DNA of 34,555 bases from Parasulfuritortus sp037439465 (GCA_037439465.1 JBBIVX010000024.1:1-34555), one strand, 5' to 3'; shown: positions 1 through 8,179, counted from the first letter of the stretch. Numbers and translations are program-made. Notes: generated by a model from the sequence alone, not told the origin.

Positions 1-76
1 TGGTGGACCGAAGGAGGATCGAACTCCCGACCTCTGCATTGCGAACGCAGCGCTCTCCCAGCTGAGCTATCGGCCC
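1..76 (-). tRNA. tRNA-Ala (anticodon CGC)
   Basis: The reverse strand folds into a complete 76-nt cloverleaf with encoded CCA. The 7-bp acceptor stem GGGCCGA/TCGGTCC contains one G-U pair. The anticodon stem CTGCG/TGCAG encloses the loop TTCGCAA, so the anticodon is CGC and reads GCG. The T arm GGGAG-TTCGATC-CTCCT is canonical. CGC is the less universal alanine isoacceptor; a tRNA-Ala(UGC) elsewhere in the genome would normally also read GCG. The gene lies 33 bp downstream of lgt on the same strand. Confidence 0.97.
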
Positions 77-88
77 GTCAGGCAGCGC

Positions 89-94
89 AATATA
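89..94 (-). promoter_or_regulatory. possible -10 box of the tRNA-Ala gene
   Basis: On the minus strand TATATT sits 12 bp before the mature tRNA 5' end, which would leave a short leader. No convincing -35 hexamer is visible at 16-18 bp, so read-through from lgt is the alternative. Confidence 0.3.
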
Positions 95-109
95 GCAAAA
101 ACCGTACTT

Positions 110-907
110 TCAGGATAGCGGCGATTGCGGCGGGCGGCGGCCATACAGCCATGCGCCGGCCAGCAGCATCGGCAGGCACAGCCATTGTGCAGTCGACAGA
201 TCCAGAGGCAGGCCGCTGAAAATCCCTGGGTCGGGATGGCGGAAGAACTCTGCCAGGAAACGGAGGGTGCCGTAGCCCATGAGAAAGACGGCAGAGACTT
301 TGCCCAAGGCGCGCGGGCGGCTGGAGTACAACCAGAGCACGGCGAACAGCAGCAAGCCTTCGCCACCGGCTTGATAAAGTTGCGACGGGTGCCGGGTCAG
401 GGCATCCACCTGCGGAAATACCATGGCCCAAGGCAAATCGGGATCGGCAGGGCGCCCCCACAATTCACCATTGATGAAATTGCCGATGCGGCCGAAGAAC
501 AGACCGGTCGGTACCAGTGGGGCGACGAAATCGGCAACCTCAAAAAAATGGCGCCCGGTCTTGCGGGCAAACAGGGTGATGGCGGTGAGCACACCGAGAA
601 ACCCGCCGTGAAAACTCATGCCCCCCTTCCAGATCGCCAGCACCTCCAGTGGGTGGTTGACGTAATAACCCGGCTGGTAGAACACCACCTCGCCCAGACG
701 GCCGCCGATGACCACGCCCAGGATGCCGTAGAACAGCAGGTCGTCCACCTGGGTGTGGTCCCACTTGAGTTCTGGTCGGCGACGCGCATGCACACGGCCG
801 AGCATTACGAAAAAAAGAAAGGCGGCCACGTACATCAGCCCATACCAGCGCACGGCCAGGGGACCGAGATGCAGAACGACAGGATCGAATTGCGGGTGGA
901 CGAGCAT
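110..907 (-). CDS. lgt: prolipoprotein diacylglyceryl transferase
   Basis: Inner-membrane enzyme that transfers diacylglycerol from phosphatidylglycerol to the lipobox cysteine of prolipoproteins, the first step of lipoprotein maturation. The 265-residue product is polytopic and carries the family signature GRIGNFINGELWGR, an HGGFLG segment that should hold the essential histidine, and an early YGLMY motif, all expected for Lgt. The chosen ATG at 907 gives MLVHPQFDP; an upstream in-frame start at 982 would run into ilvD and adds non-conserved sequence. No strong ribosome binding site precedes the ATG. The gene is divergent from ilvD with only 56 bp between them. A likely client in this window is the DolP-type lipoprotein at 6987-7556. 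Confidence 0.97.
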   Translation of the reverse strand: MLVHPQFDPVVLHLGPLAVRWYGLMYVAAFLFFVMLGRVHARRRPELKWDHTQVDDLLFYGILGVVIGGRLGEVVFYQPGYYVNHPLEVLAIWKGGMSFHGGFLGVLTAITLFARKTGRHFFEVADFVAPLVPTGLFFGRIGNFINGELWGRPADPDLPWAMVFPQVDALTRHPSQLYQAGGEGLLLFAVLWLYSSRPRALGKVSAVFLMGYGTLRFLAEFFRHPDPGIFSGLPLDLSTAQWLCLPMLLAGAWLYGRRPPQSPLS

Positions 908-938
908 GGTGGAGGTTCGCGAGGGTAAAATGCAGCCG

Positions 939-944
939 ATTATA
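939..944 (-). promoter_or_regulatory. candidate -10 box of lgt (TATAAT)
   Basis: A perfect TATAAT lies on the minus strand in the lgt/ilvD divergent spacer and would start transcription near 932, about 25 nt before the lgt ATG. The corresponding -35 position overlaps the ilvD start codon and matches the consensus poorly. The promoter that drives ilvD is not apparent and may lie inside the 5' end of lgt. Confidence 0.4.
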
Positions 945-963
945 GACGCGCAAGGTGACTGAC

Positions 964-2820
964 ATGCCCGAATACCGATCACGCACCACCACCCACGGCC
1001 GCAACATGGCCGGCGCCCGCGCCTTGTGGCGGGCCACAGGCATGAAGGACGGCGATTTCAACAAGCCGATCATCGCCGTTGCCAATTCTTTTACCCAGTT
1101 CGTGCCCGGCCACGTTCACCTGAAGGACCTGGGCCAGATGGTGGCGCGCGAGATCGAATCTGCCGGTGGCGTGGCCAAGGAATTCAACACCATCGCCATC
1201 GACGACGGCATTGCCATGGGCCACGGCGGCATGTTGTATTCGCTGCCCTCGCGCGACCTCATCGCCGACAGCGTCGAGTACATGTGCAACGCCCACTGCG
1301 CCGACGCCCTGATCTGCATTTCCAATTGCGACAAGATCACGCCGGGCATGTTAATGGCCAGCCTGCGCCTGAACATCCCCACCGTGTTCGTCTCCGGCGG
1401 TCCGATGGAGGCAGGCAAGGCGGTCCTGGCAGGCAAGACCGTCATGCTCGACCTGGTCGATGCCATGGTTCAGGCGGCGGACGACACGTGTTCCGACCAG
1501 CAGGTCGCGGAGGTCGAGCGCTCCGCCTGTCCGACCTGCGGTTCCTGCTCGGGCATGTTTACCGCCAACTCGATGAACTGCCTGACTGAGGCGCTGGGTT
1601 TCTCCCTGCCCGGCAATGGCACGCTGGTGGCCACGCACGCCGACCGCAAGCAATTGTTCCTGCGCGCCGGGCGGCTGGCTGTCGAATTGGCCAAACGCTA
1701 TTACGAGAGTGGTGATGAGTCGGTATTGCCGCGTTCGATCGCCACCTTCGGCGCCTTTGAAAATGCCATGTCGCTGGATATTGCCATGGGAGGTTCGACC
1801 AACACCGTGCTGCACCTCCTGGCCGCCGCCCAGGAGGCGGGGGTGGATTTCACCATGAAGGATATCGATCGCCTGTCGCGCAAGGTGCCCAACCTGGCCA
1901 AGGTGGCGCCCAGCACCCAGCAATACCATCTGGAAGATGTGCATCGTGCCGGTGGCGTCATGGCCATCCTCGGTGAACTCGACCGGGCCGGCCTGATTCA
2001 CCGCGCCGCCCCGACTGTGCACAGCCGCACGTTGGGCGAGGCGCTGGCGGTCTGGGATGTCGCGCGCACCAACGAGGCTCAGGTGACCAAGTTTTACCGG
2101 GCGGCGCCCGGCGGCATGCCGACGCAAGTCGCCTTCTGCCAAGAGAAACGCTATTCCGATCTGGATCTGGATCGCGCCCATGGCTGCCTACGCAGCCTCG
2201 CCCATGCCTATTCCCTGGACGGCGGGCTGGCTGTGCTCTACGGCAACCTCGCCAAGGACGGCTGTATCGTCAAGACGGCCGGCGTCGATGCCAGCATACT
2301 GAAATTCAACGGTCCCGCGCGTCTCTTCGAAAGCCAGGAGGCCGCGGTAGAGGCCATCCTTGGCGACCGCATCAAGGCCGGCGACGTCGTCGTCATCCGC
2401 TATGAAGGCCCGCGCGGCGGGCCGGGGATGCAGGAGATGTTGTATCCCACTTCGTATTTGAAGTCGAAAGGGCTGGGTAAGGCCTGCGCCCTGATTACCG
2501 ACGGCCGTTTTTCCGGCGGCACCTCCGGCTTGAGTATAGGCCACGTCTCGCCCGAAGCGGCCGAGGGCGGCAATATCGGCCTGGTCGAGGAAGGCGACAC
2601 CATCGAGATCGACATCCCCAACCGGGCCATCCGCGTCGCTGTCAGTGACGATGTGCTGGCGCAACGCCGGGCCGCCATGCAGGCCAAGGGCAAGGCGGCC
2701 TGGCAGGCGACGGGCCGTAACCGGCCGGTATCCGCGGCACTGCGCGCCTACGCGGCGATGACCACCTCGGCGGCCCGCGGCGCGGTGCGTGACGTCAGCC
2801 AAGTCGAACGCCAGGGCTGA
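964..2820 (+). CDS. ilvD: dihydroxy-acid dehydratase
   Basis: Dehydrates 2,3-dihydroxy-isovalerate and 2,3-dihydroxy-3-methylvalerate to the 2-oxo acids of valine and isoleucine synthesis. The 618-residue product begins MPEYRSRTTTHGRNMAGAR, nearly identical to the enterobacterial N-terminus. Iron-sulfur ligand motifs are visible in ISNCDKITPGM and CPTCGSCSGMFTANSMNC, and the C-terminal half has the expected DGRFSGGTSGLSIGH block. An in-frame GTG at 955 is possible, but AAGG at 952-955 lies 8 nt before the ATG at 964 and the homology starts there. The fold is shared with phosphogluconate dehydratase (Edd), but the length and N-terminus are those of IlvD. The mutarotase gene follows after 35 bp. 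Confidence 0.97.
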   Translation: MPEYRSRTTTHGRNMAGARALWRATGMKDGDFNKPIIAVANSFTQFVPGHVHLKDLGQMVAREIESAGGVAKEFNTIAIDDGIAMGHGGMLYSLPSRDLIADSVEYMCNAHCADALICISNCDKITPGMLMASLRLNIPTVFVSGGPMEAGKAVLAGKTVMLDLVDAMVQAADDTCSDQQVAEVERSACPTCGSCSGMFTANSMNCLTEALGFSLPGNGTLVATHADRKQLFLRAGRLAVELAKRYYESGDESVLPRSIATFGAFENAMSLDIAMGGSTNTVLHLLAAAQEAGVDFTMKDIDRLSRKVPNLAKVAPSTQQYHLEDVHRAGGVMAILGELDRAGLIHRAAPTVHSRTLGEALAVWDVARTNEAQVTKFYRAAPGGMPTQVAFCQEKRYSDLDLDRAHGCLRSLAHAYSLDGGLAVLYGNLAKDGCIVKTAGVDASILKFNGPARLFESQEAAVEAILGDRIKAGDVVVIRYEGPRGGPGMQEMLYPTSYLKSKGLGKACALITDGRFSGGTSGLSIGHVSPEAAEGGNIGLVEEGDTIEIDIPNRAIRVAVSDDVLAQRRAAMQAKGKAAWQATGRNRPVSAALRAYAAMTTSAARGAVRDVSQVERQG

Positions 2821-2855
2821 GCGCCCAGCCAGAACACCCACAAAGGAGTCGATAC

Positions 2856-3773
2856 ATGAACGCATCCGATCTGAACAGCCGCTTTGGCCTGCCCACACTG
2901 AAATTTGCCGAGGGTCCGGGGGCGCTGATTTTCGCCGAGATCGACAACGCCGGCGGCGCCGCCACACTCTGCCTGCAAGGTGCGCATGTGGTGACCTGGG
3001 CGCCCAAGGGACAGGCCGAGGCAGTGATCTGGGTGTCGGAGGCGGCGAAATACGGTCCCGGCAAGTCCATCCGTGGTGGCGTGCCGGTTTGCTGGCCGTG
3101 GTTCGGCCCGCATGCCACCGAGAAGTCCTATCCCGGTCACGGCTTCGCCCGCACCGTGCCCTGGCGGGTGATCGCCAGCCAGGCCTTGGCCGGCGGCGAG
3201 ACCCAGATCAAGCTGATGCTGATGCCCAACGAGCAGACTCGCACCCAGTTTGCCAAGGCCTGTCGGGTCGAATTGACCGCCACGGTCGGCGCCACCCTGA
3301 GGATCGATCTGGTGACTACCAACCTTGACCATGAGGCGGTCGAGATAGGCGAGGCGCTGCACACCTATTTCCGCATCGGTGACATCGGCACGGCCAGGGT
3401 CGTCGGGCTGGACGGCTGCGAGTACGTCGACAAGGTCGAGGGCGGGCAGAGAAAGCAACAGTCGGGTGCCGTCACCTTCAGCGGCGAGGTCGATCGGGTC
3501 TATGTCAATACGGAGTCGGCGTGCGTGATCGAAGACCCGGACCTCGGACGCCGTATCCGCATCACCACAACCGGCAGCCGCTCAACCGTGGTCTGGACGC
3601 CATGGCTCGAAAAGGCCGAAAAGATGGCCGATTTCGGTCCCGGCAGACACAACCAGGGCGGCTGGCGCGAGATGGTCTGTGTGGAAAGCGGGAACGCCCT
3701 GGACAACGTGGTAGCGGTGCCGGCGGGAGAGAGCCACACCCTGACCGTGGTCTACGGCGTGGAAACGCCATGA
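2856..3773 (+). CDS. D-hexose-6-phosphate mutarotase (YeaD family)
   Basis: Aldose-1-epimerase superfamily protein of 305 residues, expected to interconvert the alpha and beta anomers of glucose-6-phosphate and related sugars in the cytoplasm. Family landmarks are IRGGVPVCWPWFG, the histidine-bearing PGHGFAR, a second conserved histidine in ALHTYFRIGD, and a C-terminal block ending in VCVESGNA. An AAAGGAG box 7-8 nt before the ATG fixes the start. The gene lies 35 bp behind ilvD and probably shares its transcript, and it converges on the ankyrin gene with 12 bp between stop codons. Anomer supply could matter to the glucose-6-phosphate dehydrogenase encoded at 24098, but that link is inference. 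Confidence 0.9.
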   Translation: MNASDLNSRFGLPTLKFAEGPGALIFAEIDNAGGAATLCLQGAHVVTWAPKGQAEAVIWVSEAAKYGPGKSIRGGVPVCWPWFGPHATEKSYPGHGFARTVPWRVIASQALAGGETQIKLMLMPNEQTRTQFAKACRVELTATVGATLRIDLVTTNLDHEAVEIGEALHTYFRIGDIGTARVVGLDGCEYVDKVEGGQRKQQSGAVTFSGEVDRVYVNTESACVIEDPDLGRRIRITTTGSRSTVVWTPWLEKAEKMADFGPGRHNQGGWREMVCVESGNALDNVVAVPAGESHTLTVVYGVETP

Positions 3774-3785
3774 GGGCGTGCTCAA

Positions 3786-4367
3786 TCAGTGCATCGGCCG
3801 CTTGATGAAGTTGACCACCTTGGCGTCGCTGGGGCCGTGCTGGCCGCCGCTGGCGCAGGCGCCCTCGGTTTCCGGCACGTAGCCGGTGGCTTCGTAAAGC
3901 AGATTGATCACATCCACCCAGTGCCGGTCCTTGGCCATCTGCAGCGCCGTGCGGCCGGCCTCGTTAATTGCCCTCGGGTCGGCACCCGCCTCAAGTAAGA
4001 CTTCGCACACCGCGCCTTCGCCACCGCCGGCGGCCAGCATCAGCGGCGTAATGCCGAAGTGTATGGTGGCGTTGACGTCGGCGCCGGCATCGACCAGGGT
4101 CTTCGCCACTGGCGCGAAGCCCGTGTCCAGCTCAGGGTTGTAGGCCGCCTTGAACAAGGCTGTCCAGCCATTGGCGTCGGCGGCGTTGACGTTGGCGCCG
4201 ACGGCGATGAGGGCTTTGACAATGGCCTGGTGACCCAGACTGGCCGCCGCATGCAAAGCCGTTTCTCCTGTGTCGCCGGTTTGATCAGGGTCAGCCCCGG
4301 TGGCGAGCAGGCGCTCGGTGGCGGCAACGTCGCCGGCTTGGGCGGCGAGGATGAGTGGTGTGGGCAT
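3786..4367 (-). CDS. ankyrin repeat protein
   Basis: A 193-residue protein made almost entirely of ankyrin repeats. Repeat signatures include TPLILAAQAGD, ETALHAAASLGH, WTALFKAAYN, TPLMLAAGGGEG and RTALQMAKDRHW, about five units over residues 1-165, followed by a short tail containing CASGGQHG. There is no signal peptide or transmembrane segment, so it is probably a cytoplasmic protein-binding module; the partner is unknown. A longer reading frame starts at 4466, but the ATG at 4367 has a TAGGAG box 7 nt upstream and starts directly in the first repeat. It lies 73 bp behind the cNBD-rhodanese gene on the same strand, with an AT-rich dyad in the gap. Confidence 0.9.
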   Translation of the reverse strand: MPTPLILAAQAGDVAATERLLATGADPDQTGDTGETALHAAASLGHQAIVKALIAVGANVNAADANGWTALFKAAYNPELDTGFAPVAKTLVDAGADVNATIHFGITPLMLAAGGGEGAVCEVLLEAGADPRAINEAGRTALQMAKDRHWVDVINLLYEATGYVPETEGACASGGQHGPSDAKVVNFIKRPMH

Positions 4368-4384
4368 GTGTACACTCCTAGGGG

Positions 4385-4405
4385 ATAATACTGGAGCAGT
4401 ATAAT
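4385..4405. promoter_or_regulatory. AT-rich inverted repeat upstream of the ankyrin gene
   Basis: The arms ataatactg and cagtataat flank a 3-bp centre and match at 8 of 9 positions. It lies 17 bp before the ankyrin start codon, in the only AT-rich stretch of the area. Either strand presents -10-like hexamers (TATACT, TATTAT), but no good -35 is correctly spaced. It could be an operator or an RNA hairpin in the leader. Confidence 0.35.
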
Positions 4406-4440
4406 CAACTATTGATGCAAATGGAATGCCTGCCGTCAAT

Positions 4441-5475
4441 TCAGGCGCCGAGACCCTCGGCGGCATTCAGACCGCCGCGCAAGGCATGCACGTCGAAGCC
4501 GCGCTGGCTGAGCAGGAAGGCGGCGGCACTGCTGCGACGCCCGGTTGGGCAGACGGCCACGTAGGGGCGTTGAGGATCGAGGTTGGCCGCCAGCAGGCGC
4601 AATTTGCAAAGCGGCAGGTTGATGCTGCCGGCCGGCGCGCCGCTGCTGTGGTATTCCGATTCGGTGCGCACGTCGAGCAAGCCTGCACCGTTCTTGAGCA
4701 TGGCCGCCATTTCCTTGAAGCTGACCAGGTGGACCAGAGGGGGCTTGAGCAGGTTGTTGAAGTCGATGTGAGAGAGGCGCATAAGTATCCCGTCCTCGCG
4801 CATCACCACGGTGGCGTTACGCGGCTCGCCGGAGAGCAGTGCCTCTTCCCCGAAACCGTCGCCGACGCCCAGGTCCGCCACCAACACCGGGATTTCCTTG
4901 CGGTAGCTACGCCACACCTCGGCGCTGCCCTGGCGGATGAGGTAAAAAAAATCGCCGGGTTCGCCCTGGCGGATGATCGTGTCACCCGCCTTGGCCGGCA
5001 TGGCTTCCAGCTTGCTGAACAGGGCGGCGAGGGAATCGGTGGGAACTTTATTGAAACTGGGATGGCTCACCAGGCGGAACATCCATGCCGGATCCTCGCC
5101 TTCGATCTCGGTGACCTGATAGGCGGCCGTCTGATCGCTGGTGATCAGGTTATCGAGCAGGTCTTCGTCGATGGCGGCGATACGGGCGACGGTGGCGACG
5201 GCGGCGGTATAACGGCGGGGCTTGAGACGGGAAAGCGGAAGCAGTGCGGCATCGGTGCCGGAATGGATGGTGATGCGCGTGCCCGCCTTGTCGTCACGCA
5301 GTATGACGGTGCCCTGCAACAGGAAGTACACCCGGCTATCCTGGTCACCGGCCCTGAACAATATATCGCCGGGCATCAGCTCGCGTACCCTCATGCCCTC
5401 GGCGGCCTTGCGCAAGCCAGCGGGCGACAGCACGTTGAGAGGCGAAAGGTTTTGCAGTTCTTCTGTATCAGTCAT
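4441..5475 (-). CDS. double cyclic-nucleotide-binding domain / rhodanese fusion
   Basis: A 344-residue three-domain cytoplasmic protein with no signal peptide or membrane segment. Residues about 15-115 form a first cNMP-binding fold (ELMPGDILFRAGDQDSRVYF) whose phosphate-binding cassette is degenerate: no FGE, no arginine at the expected place. Residues about 140-245 form a second cNMP domain with a canonical cassette, FGEEALLSGEPRNATV, with Glu210 and Arg219 placed to bind cyclic nucleotide. Residues about 250-340 are a rhodanese with LLDVRTESEY and the active loop CPTGRRS, catalytic Cys309. It could couple a nucleotide signal to persulfide transfer; substrate and ligand are unknown. The start lies 9 bp after the ubiD stop, suggesting cotranscription. 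No DNA-binding helix-turn-helix is present, so it is not a Crp/Fnr regulator. Confidence 0.92.
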   Translation of the reverse strand: MTDTEELQNLSPLNVLSPAGLRKAAEGMRVRELMPGDILFRAGDQDSRVYFLLQGTVILRDDKAGTRITIHSGTDAALLPLSRLKPRRYTAAVATVARIAAIDEDLLDNLITSDQTAAYQVTEIEGEDPAWMFRLVSHPSFNKVPTDSLAALFSKLEAMPAKAGDTIIRQGEPGDFFYLIRQGSAEVWRSYRKEIPVLVADLGVGDGFGEEALLSGEPRNATVVMREDGILMRLSHIDFNNLLKPPLVHLVSFKEMAAMLKNGAGLLDVRTESEYHSSGAPAGSINLPLCKLRLLAANLDPQRPYVAVCPTGRRSSAAAFLLSQRGFDVHALRGGLNAAEGLGA

Positions 5476-5484
5476 GGTTCACGA

Positions 5485-6948
5485 TCAAAGGCCCAGTGAC
5501 GGCCACAGTGCATCCACTCTGAGGCGCGTCTCGTTGTCCATGGCGATCGGCCTGCCCCATTCCCGGCTGGTTTCGCCCGGCCATTTATTGGTGGCGTCGA
5601 TGCCCATCTTGGAACCCAGCCCGGACAACGGGCTGGCGAAATCCAGGTAGTCGATGGGAGTATTCTCGACGATCAGGACGTCGCGGGCGGGATCGACGCG
5701 GGTGGTCATGGCCCAGACCACCTCCTTCCAGGCGCGCACGTTGACATCATCGTCGGTCACCAGGATGAACTTGGTGTACATGAACTGGCGCAGGAAAGAC
5801 CACACCCCGAACATAACCCGCTTGGCGTGGCCGGGGTATTGTTTTTTCATACTAACCACGGCCAGGCGGTAACTACAGCCCTCCGGCGGCAGCCAGAAGT
5901 CGACGATCTCGGGAAACTGCTTTTGCAGCAGCGGCACGAATACTTCGTTGAGCGCCTCGCCGAGCATGGCCGGTTCGTCCGGCGGCTTGCCGGTATATGT
6001 GCTGTGATAGATCGGGTCACGGCGCGTCGTGATGCGCTCGACCGTGAACACCGGAAAGCGATCTTGTTCGTTGTAATAGCCGGTGTGGTCACCGAATGGC
6101 CCCTCCAGCGCGGTCTCGCCGGGGTGGATGACGCCCTCCAGGACGATCTCGGCCGTGGCCGGGACGCTGAGATCGGAGCCGAGCGCCTTGGCGACCTCGG
6201 TCTTGGCGCCGCGCAGCAGGCCGGCGAACTGATATTCGGACAAGGCATCGGGCACCGGCGTCACCGCGCCCAGGATGGTGGCCGGGTCGGCGCCGATGGC
6301 GACGCAGAGCGGGAACGGCTGACCTGGATGGGCCTGCTGGAAATCGCGGAAATCGAGTGCCCCGCCGCGCTGCGCCAGCCAGCGCATGATGACCTTGTTC
6401 GGGCCGATGACTTGTTGGCGGTAGATGCCGAGGTTCTGGCGCGCCTTGCGCGGGCCTTTGCTGATGACCAGGCCCCAGGTAATCAGCGGCCCGGCGTCAC
6501 CCGGCCAGCAGGTCTGTATGGGCAGGCGTGAGAGGTCGACATCCTGCCCTTCCCGGACCACTTCCTGGCAGAGCGGCGAGCGCACCTCCTTCGGCGCCAT
6601 GTTGAGAACCTGCTTCAGCAAAGGCAGCTTGTCCCAGGCGTCGCGCAGGCCCTTGGGCGGTTCCGGTTCCTTCAGGTAGGCGAGCAGTTGGCCGATCTCG
6701 CGCAACCGCGCCGGGTCTTCCTCGCCCATGCCTAGCGCTACCCGCTTGACCGTGCCAAACAGGTTGGTCAACACCGGCAGTGCATGGCCCTTCGGCCGTT
6801 CGAACAGCAGCGCCGGGCCGCCGGCACGCAGCACGCGGTCGCCGATCTCGGTCATCTCCAGGCGGGGATCGACCTCTACGCCGATGCGCCTCAGTTCGCC
6901 GCGCGCCTCCAGCTGACGGATGAAGTCGCGTAGATCGTGATATTTCAT
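5485..6948 (-). CDS. ubiD: 4-hydroxy-3-polyprenylbenzoate decarboxylase
   Basis: Prenylated-FMN-dependent decarboxylase of ubiquinone biosynthesis. The 487-residue product is close to the usual length. The start MKYHDLRDFIRQLEARGELRR is typical, and the EGPFGDHTGYY block, the TGKPPDEPAMLGEALNEVF segment and the C-terminal DATNKWPGE are family landmarks. It needs the prenyltransferase UbiX to supply its cofactor, and ubiX is not in this window. It follows the DolP-type gene after 38 bp on the same strand and precedes the cNBD-rhodanese gene by 9 bp. UbiD relatives act on other aromatic acids; the length and the landmarks favour the ubiquinone enzyme. Confidence 0.95.
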   Translation of the reverse strand: MKYHDLRDFIRQLEARGELRRIGVEVDPRLEMTEIGDRVLRAGGPALLFERPKGHALPVLTNLFGTVKRVALGMGEEDPARLREIGQLLAYLKEPEPPKGLRDAWDKLPLLKQVLNMAPKEVRSPLCQEVVREGQDVDLSRLPIQTCWPGDAGPLITWGLVISKGPRKARQNLGIYRQQVIGPNKVIMRWLAQRGGALDFRDFQQAHPGQPFPLCVAIGADPATILGAVTPVPDALSEYQFAGLLRGAKTEVAKALGSDLSVPATAEIVLEGVIHPGETALEGPFGDHTGYYNEQDRFPVFTVERITTRRDPIYHSTYTGKPPDEPAMLGEALNEVFVPLLQKQFPEIVDFWLPPEGCSYRLAVVSMKKQYPGHAKRVMFGVWSFLRQFMYTKFILVTDDDVNVRAWKEVVWAMTTRVDPARDVLIVENTPIDYLDFASPLSGLGSKMGIDATNKWPGETSREWGRPIAMDNETRLRVDALWPSLGL

Positions 6949-6986
6949 GCCCGGGCCGAAATGAAGCGACGCTGTCGCGGTCTCGC

Positions 6987-7556
6987 TCAGTCCAGGTACT
7001 CGAAGACCTTGACCACACGCGCCACATCGGCGGTCTTGGCGGCGATCCCGGCGGCGGCGGCGCCTTCGTCATGCTTGACGAGGCCCATGAGATAGACCGC
7101 CTTGTTCTCGGTCAGAACCTTCACATGGTGGGCGCTGAAGCGGCTGTCATCCAAGAAGCGGGTCTTCACCTTGGCCGTGATGTAGCCGTCGTGGCTGCGG
7201 GCGGCATAGCCGCTGGGGAGGCCGATGGCCAGTTCGTTGACGACTTCGCGTACCTTGGGCACGCCACGCGCCATCTCGCCGACTTGTGCCTTGTCCGCCG
7301 CGGTGGGCGCCTCGCCGGTGATGAGCAGGCGCCGGTTGTAGCTGGTGAAGTTGGCGTGGACGCCTTCCAGCTTCATGTCATACAGGCGGCCGGCGGCTTT
7401 GAGCTCGATCTCCTCGTCGACGAGGTAAGTGCCGGCAGTGCGGCGATCCTCGACCATCAATGCGCCGGCACCGAGGCCGGTGGCGACCAGTGGGGCGCAG
7501 GCGGTCAGCGGGGTCAAAAGCGCCAGGGCGAGGAGGAGTGGGGTGGATCGAGACAT
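6987..7556 (-). CDS. dolP: BON-domain outer-membrane lipoprotein (DolP/YraP type)
   Basis: A 189-residue lipoprotein with two BON domains, implicated in E. coli in outer-membrane integrity. The start MSRSTPLLLALALLTPLTAC gives a signal peptide with lipobox LTAC, lipidated at Cys20. BON1 spans roughly residues 45-115 and BON2 about 120-188. A longer in-frame extension to 7703 is unlikely because it lies inside the SIS-domain gene. The ATG follows that gene's stop with a one-base gap (TGACATG) and GGGAG just upstream, so translation is probably coupled. The order yraN-diaA-dolP matches enterobacteria. The gene symbol is assigned by domain pattern, length and synteny. Confidence 0.9.
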   Translation of the reverse strand: MSRSTPLLLALALLTPLTACAPLVATGLGAGALMVEDRRTAGTYLVDEEIELKAAGRLYDMKLEGVHANFTSYNRRLLITGEAPTAADKAQVGEMARGVPKVREVVNELAIGLPSGYAARSHDGYITAKVKTRFLDDSRFSAHHVKVLTENKAVYLMGLVKHDEGAAAAGIAAKTADVARVVKVFEYLD

Positions 7557-7557
7557 G

Positions 7558-8145
7558 TCAGGCTCCCAATAAAAGGTAATCGATACTGTCGCACAGACAG
7601 TGGATGATGAGCAGATGCACCTCGCGCAGCCGCGCCACGGTTTCCGCCGGCACGCAGACGAGTATATCCTCGTCACGCAGCCGCTCGGCCAGGTCGCCGC
7701 CATCGCGGCCGGTGAGGGCGATCACCGTCAGGTCCTTGTCGTGGGCGACGCGCACCGCCTCCAGTACGTTACGTGAATTGCCGCTGGTGGATATGGCGAG
7801 CAACACGTCGCCGGGATTGCCCAGGGCCGCCACCTGGCGGGCGAAAACCTGACTGTAGTCGAAGTCGTTGGCGATGGCGGTCAGGGTGGCTGTCGCCGTG
7901 GACAGCGGTATGGCGGCCAGGCCGGGGCGGTCACGCTCGAAACGGTTGATCAGGGCGGAGGAAAAAAGATAGGCGTCCATGCCCGAGCCGCCGTTGCCGC
8001 AGGCCAGTATCTTGCCGTCTGCCAGCAGGGCCTGCACCATGCGTTCGGCGGCGCGGGCGATGGGTTCGGCGAGAAACTCGGCGGCGGCCAATTTGGTTTG
8101 GGCGCTGTCGATGAAGGACTGCTGGATGAGGTCGGTGAGCGTCAT
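7558..8145 (-). CDS. diaA: SIS-domain protein, DiaA-like
   Basis: A 195-residue sugar-isomerase-fold protein. In E. coli, DiaA is a tetramer that binds DnaA and promotes initiation, while the homologue GmhA is the sedoheptulose-7-phosphate isomerase. The P-loop-like CGNGGSG and the SIS core ISTSGNSRNVLEAV are clear. The segment that in GmhA carries two zinc ligands (His61 and Glu65) reads SGMDAYLFSSALINRF, with leucine and alanine there, and the Gln172 position falls on Arg174, so isomerase activity is unlikely. The ending IIHCLCDSIDYLL is DiaA-like. The start at 8145 avoids an extension into yraN. Position between yraN and dolP supports DiaA over GmhA. Confidence 0.85.
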   Translation of the reverse strand: MTLTDLIQQSFIDSAQTKLAAAEFLAEPIARAAERMVQALLADGKILACGNGGSGMDAYLFSSALINRFERDRPGLAAIPLSTATATLTAIANDFDYSQVFARQVAALGNPGDVLLAISTSGNSRNVLEAVRVAHDKDLTVIALTGRDGGDLAERLRDEDILVCVPAETVARLREVHLLIIHCLCDSIDYLLLGA

Positions 8146-8179
8146 GAAGGGGCCGTAGAGGCGACGATTATGCCTGGTT

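Noticed and set aside
125..928. Long plus-strand open frame of 267 codons
   Set aside because: It is antisense to the clear lgt gene; the composition is that of a shadow frame in GC-rich DNA and it has no recognisable domain.
964..2820. ilvD as a phosphogluconate dehydratase (edd) completing an Entner-Doudoroff route with zwf and pgl
   Set aside because: The N-terminus MPEYRSRTTTHGRN and the length are those of IlvD, and eda is not next to it.
4426..5499. Plus-strand open frame of 357 codons
   Set aside because: Antisense to the cNBD-rhodanese gene, whose motifs are unambiguous.
7558..8145. SIS protein as phosphoheptose isomerase GmhA
   Set aside because: Zinc-ligand positions are replaced and the position between yraN and dolP fits DiaA.
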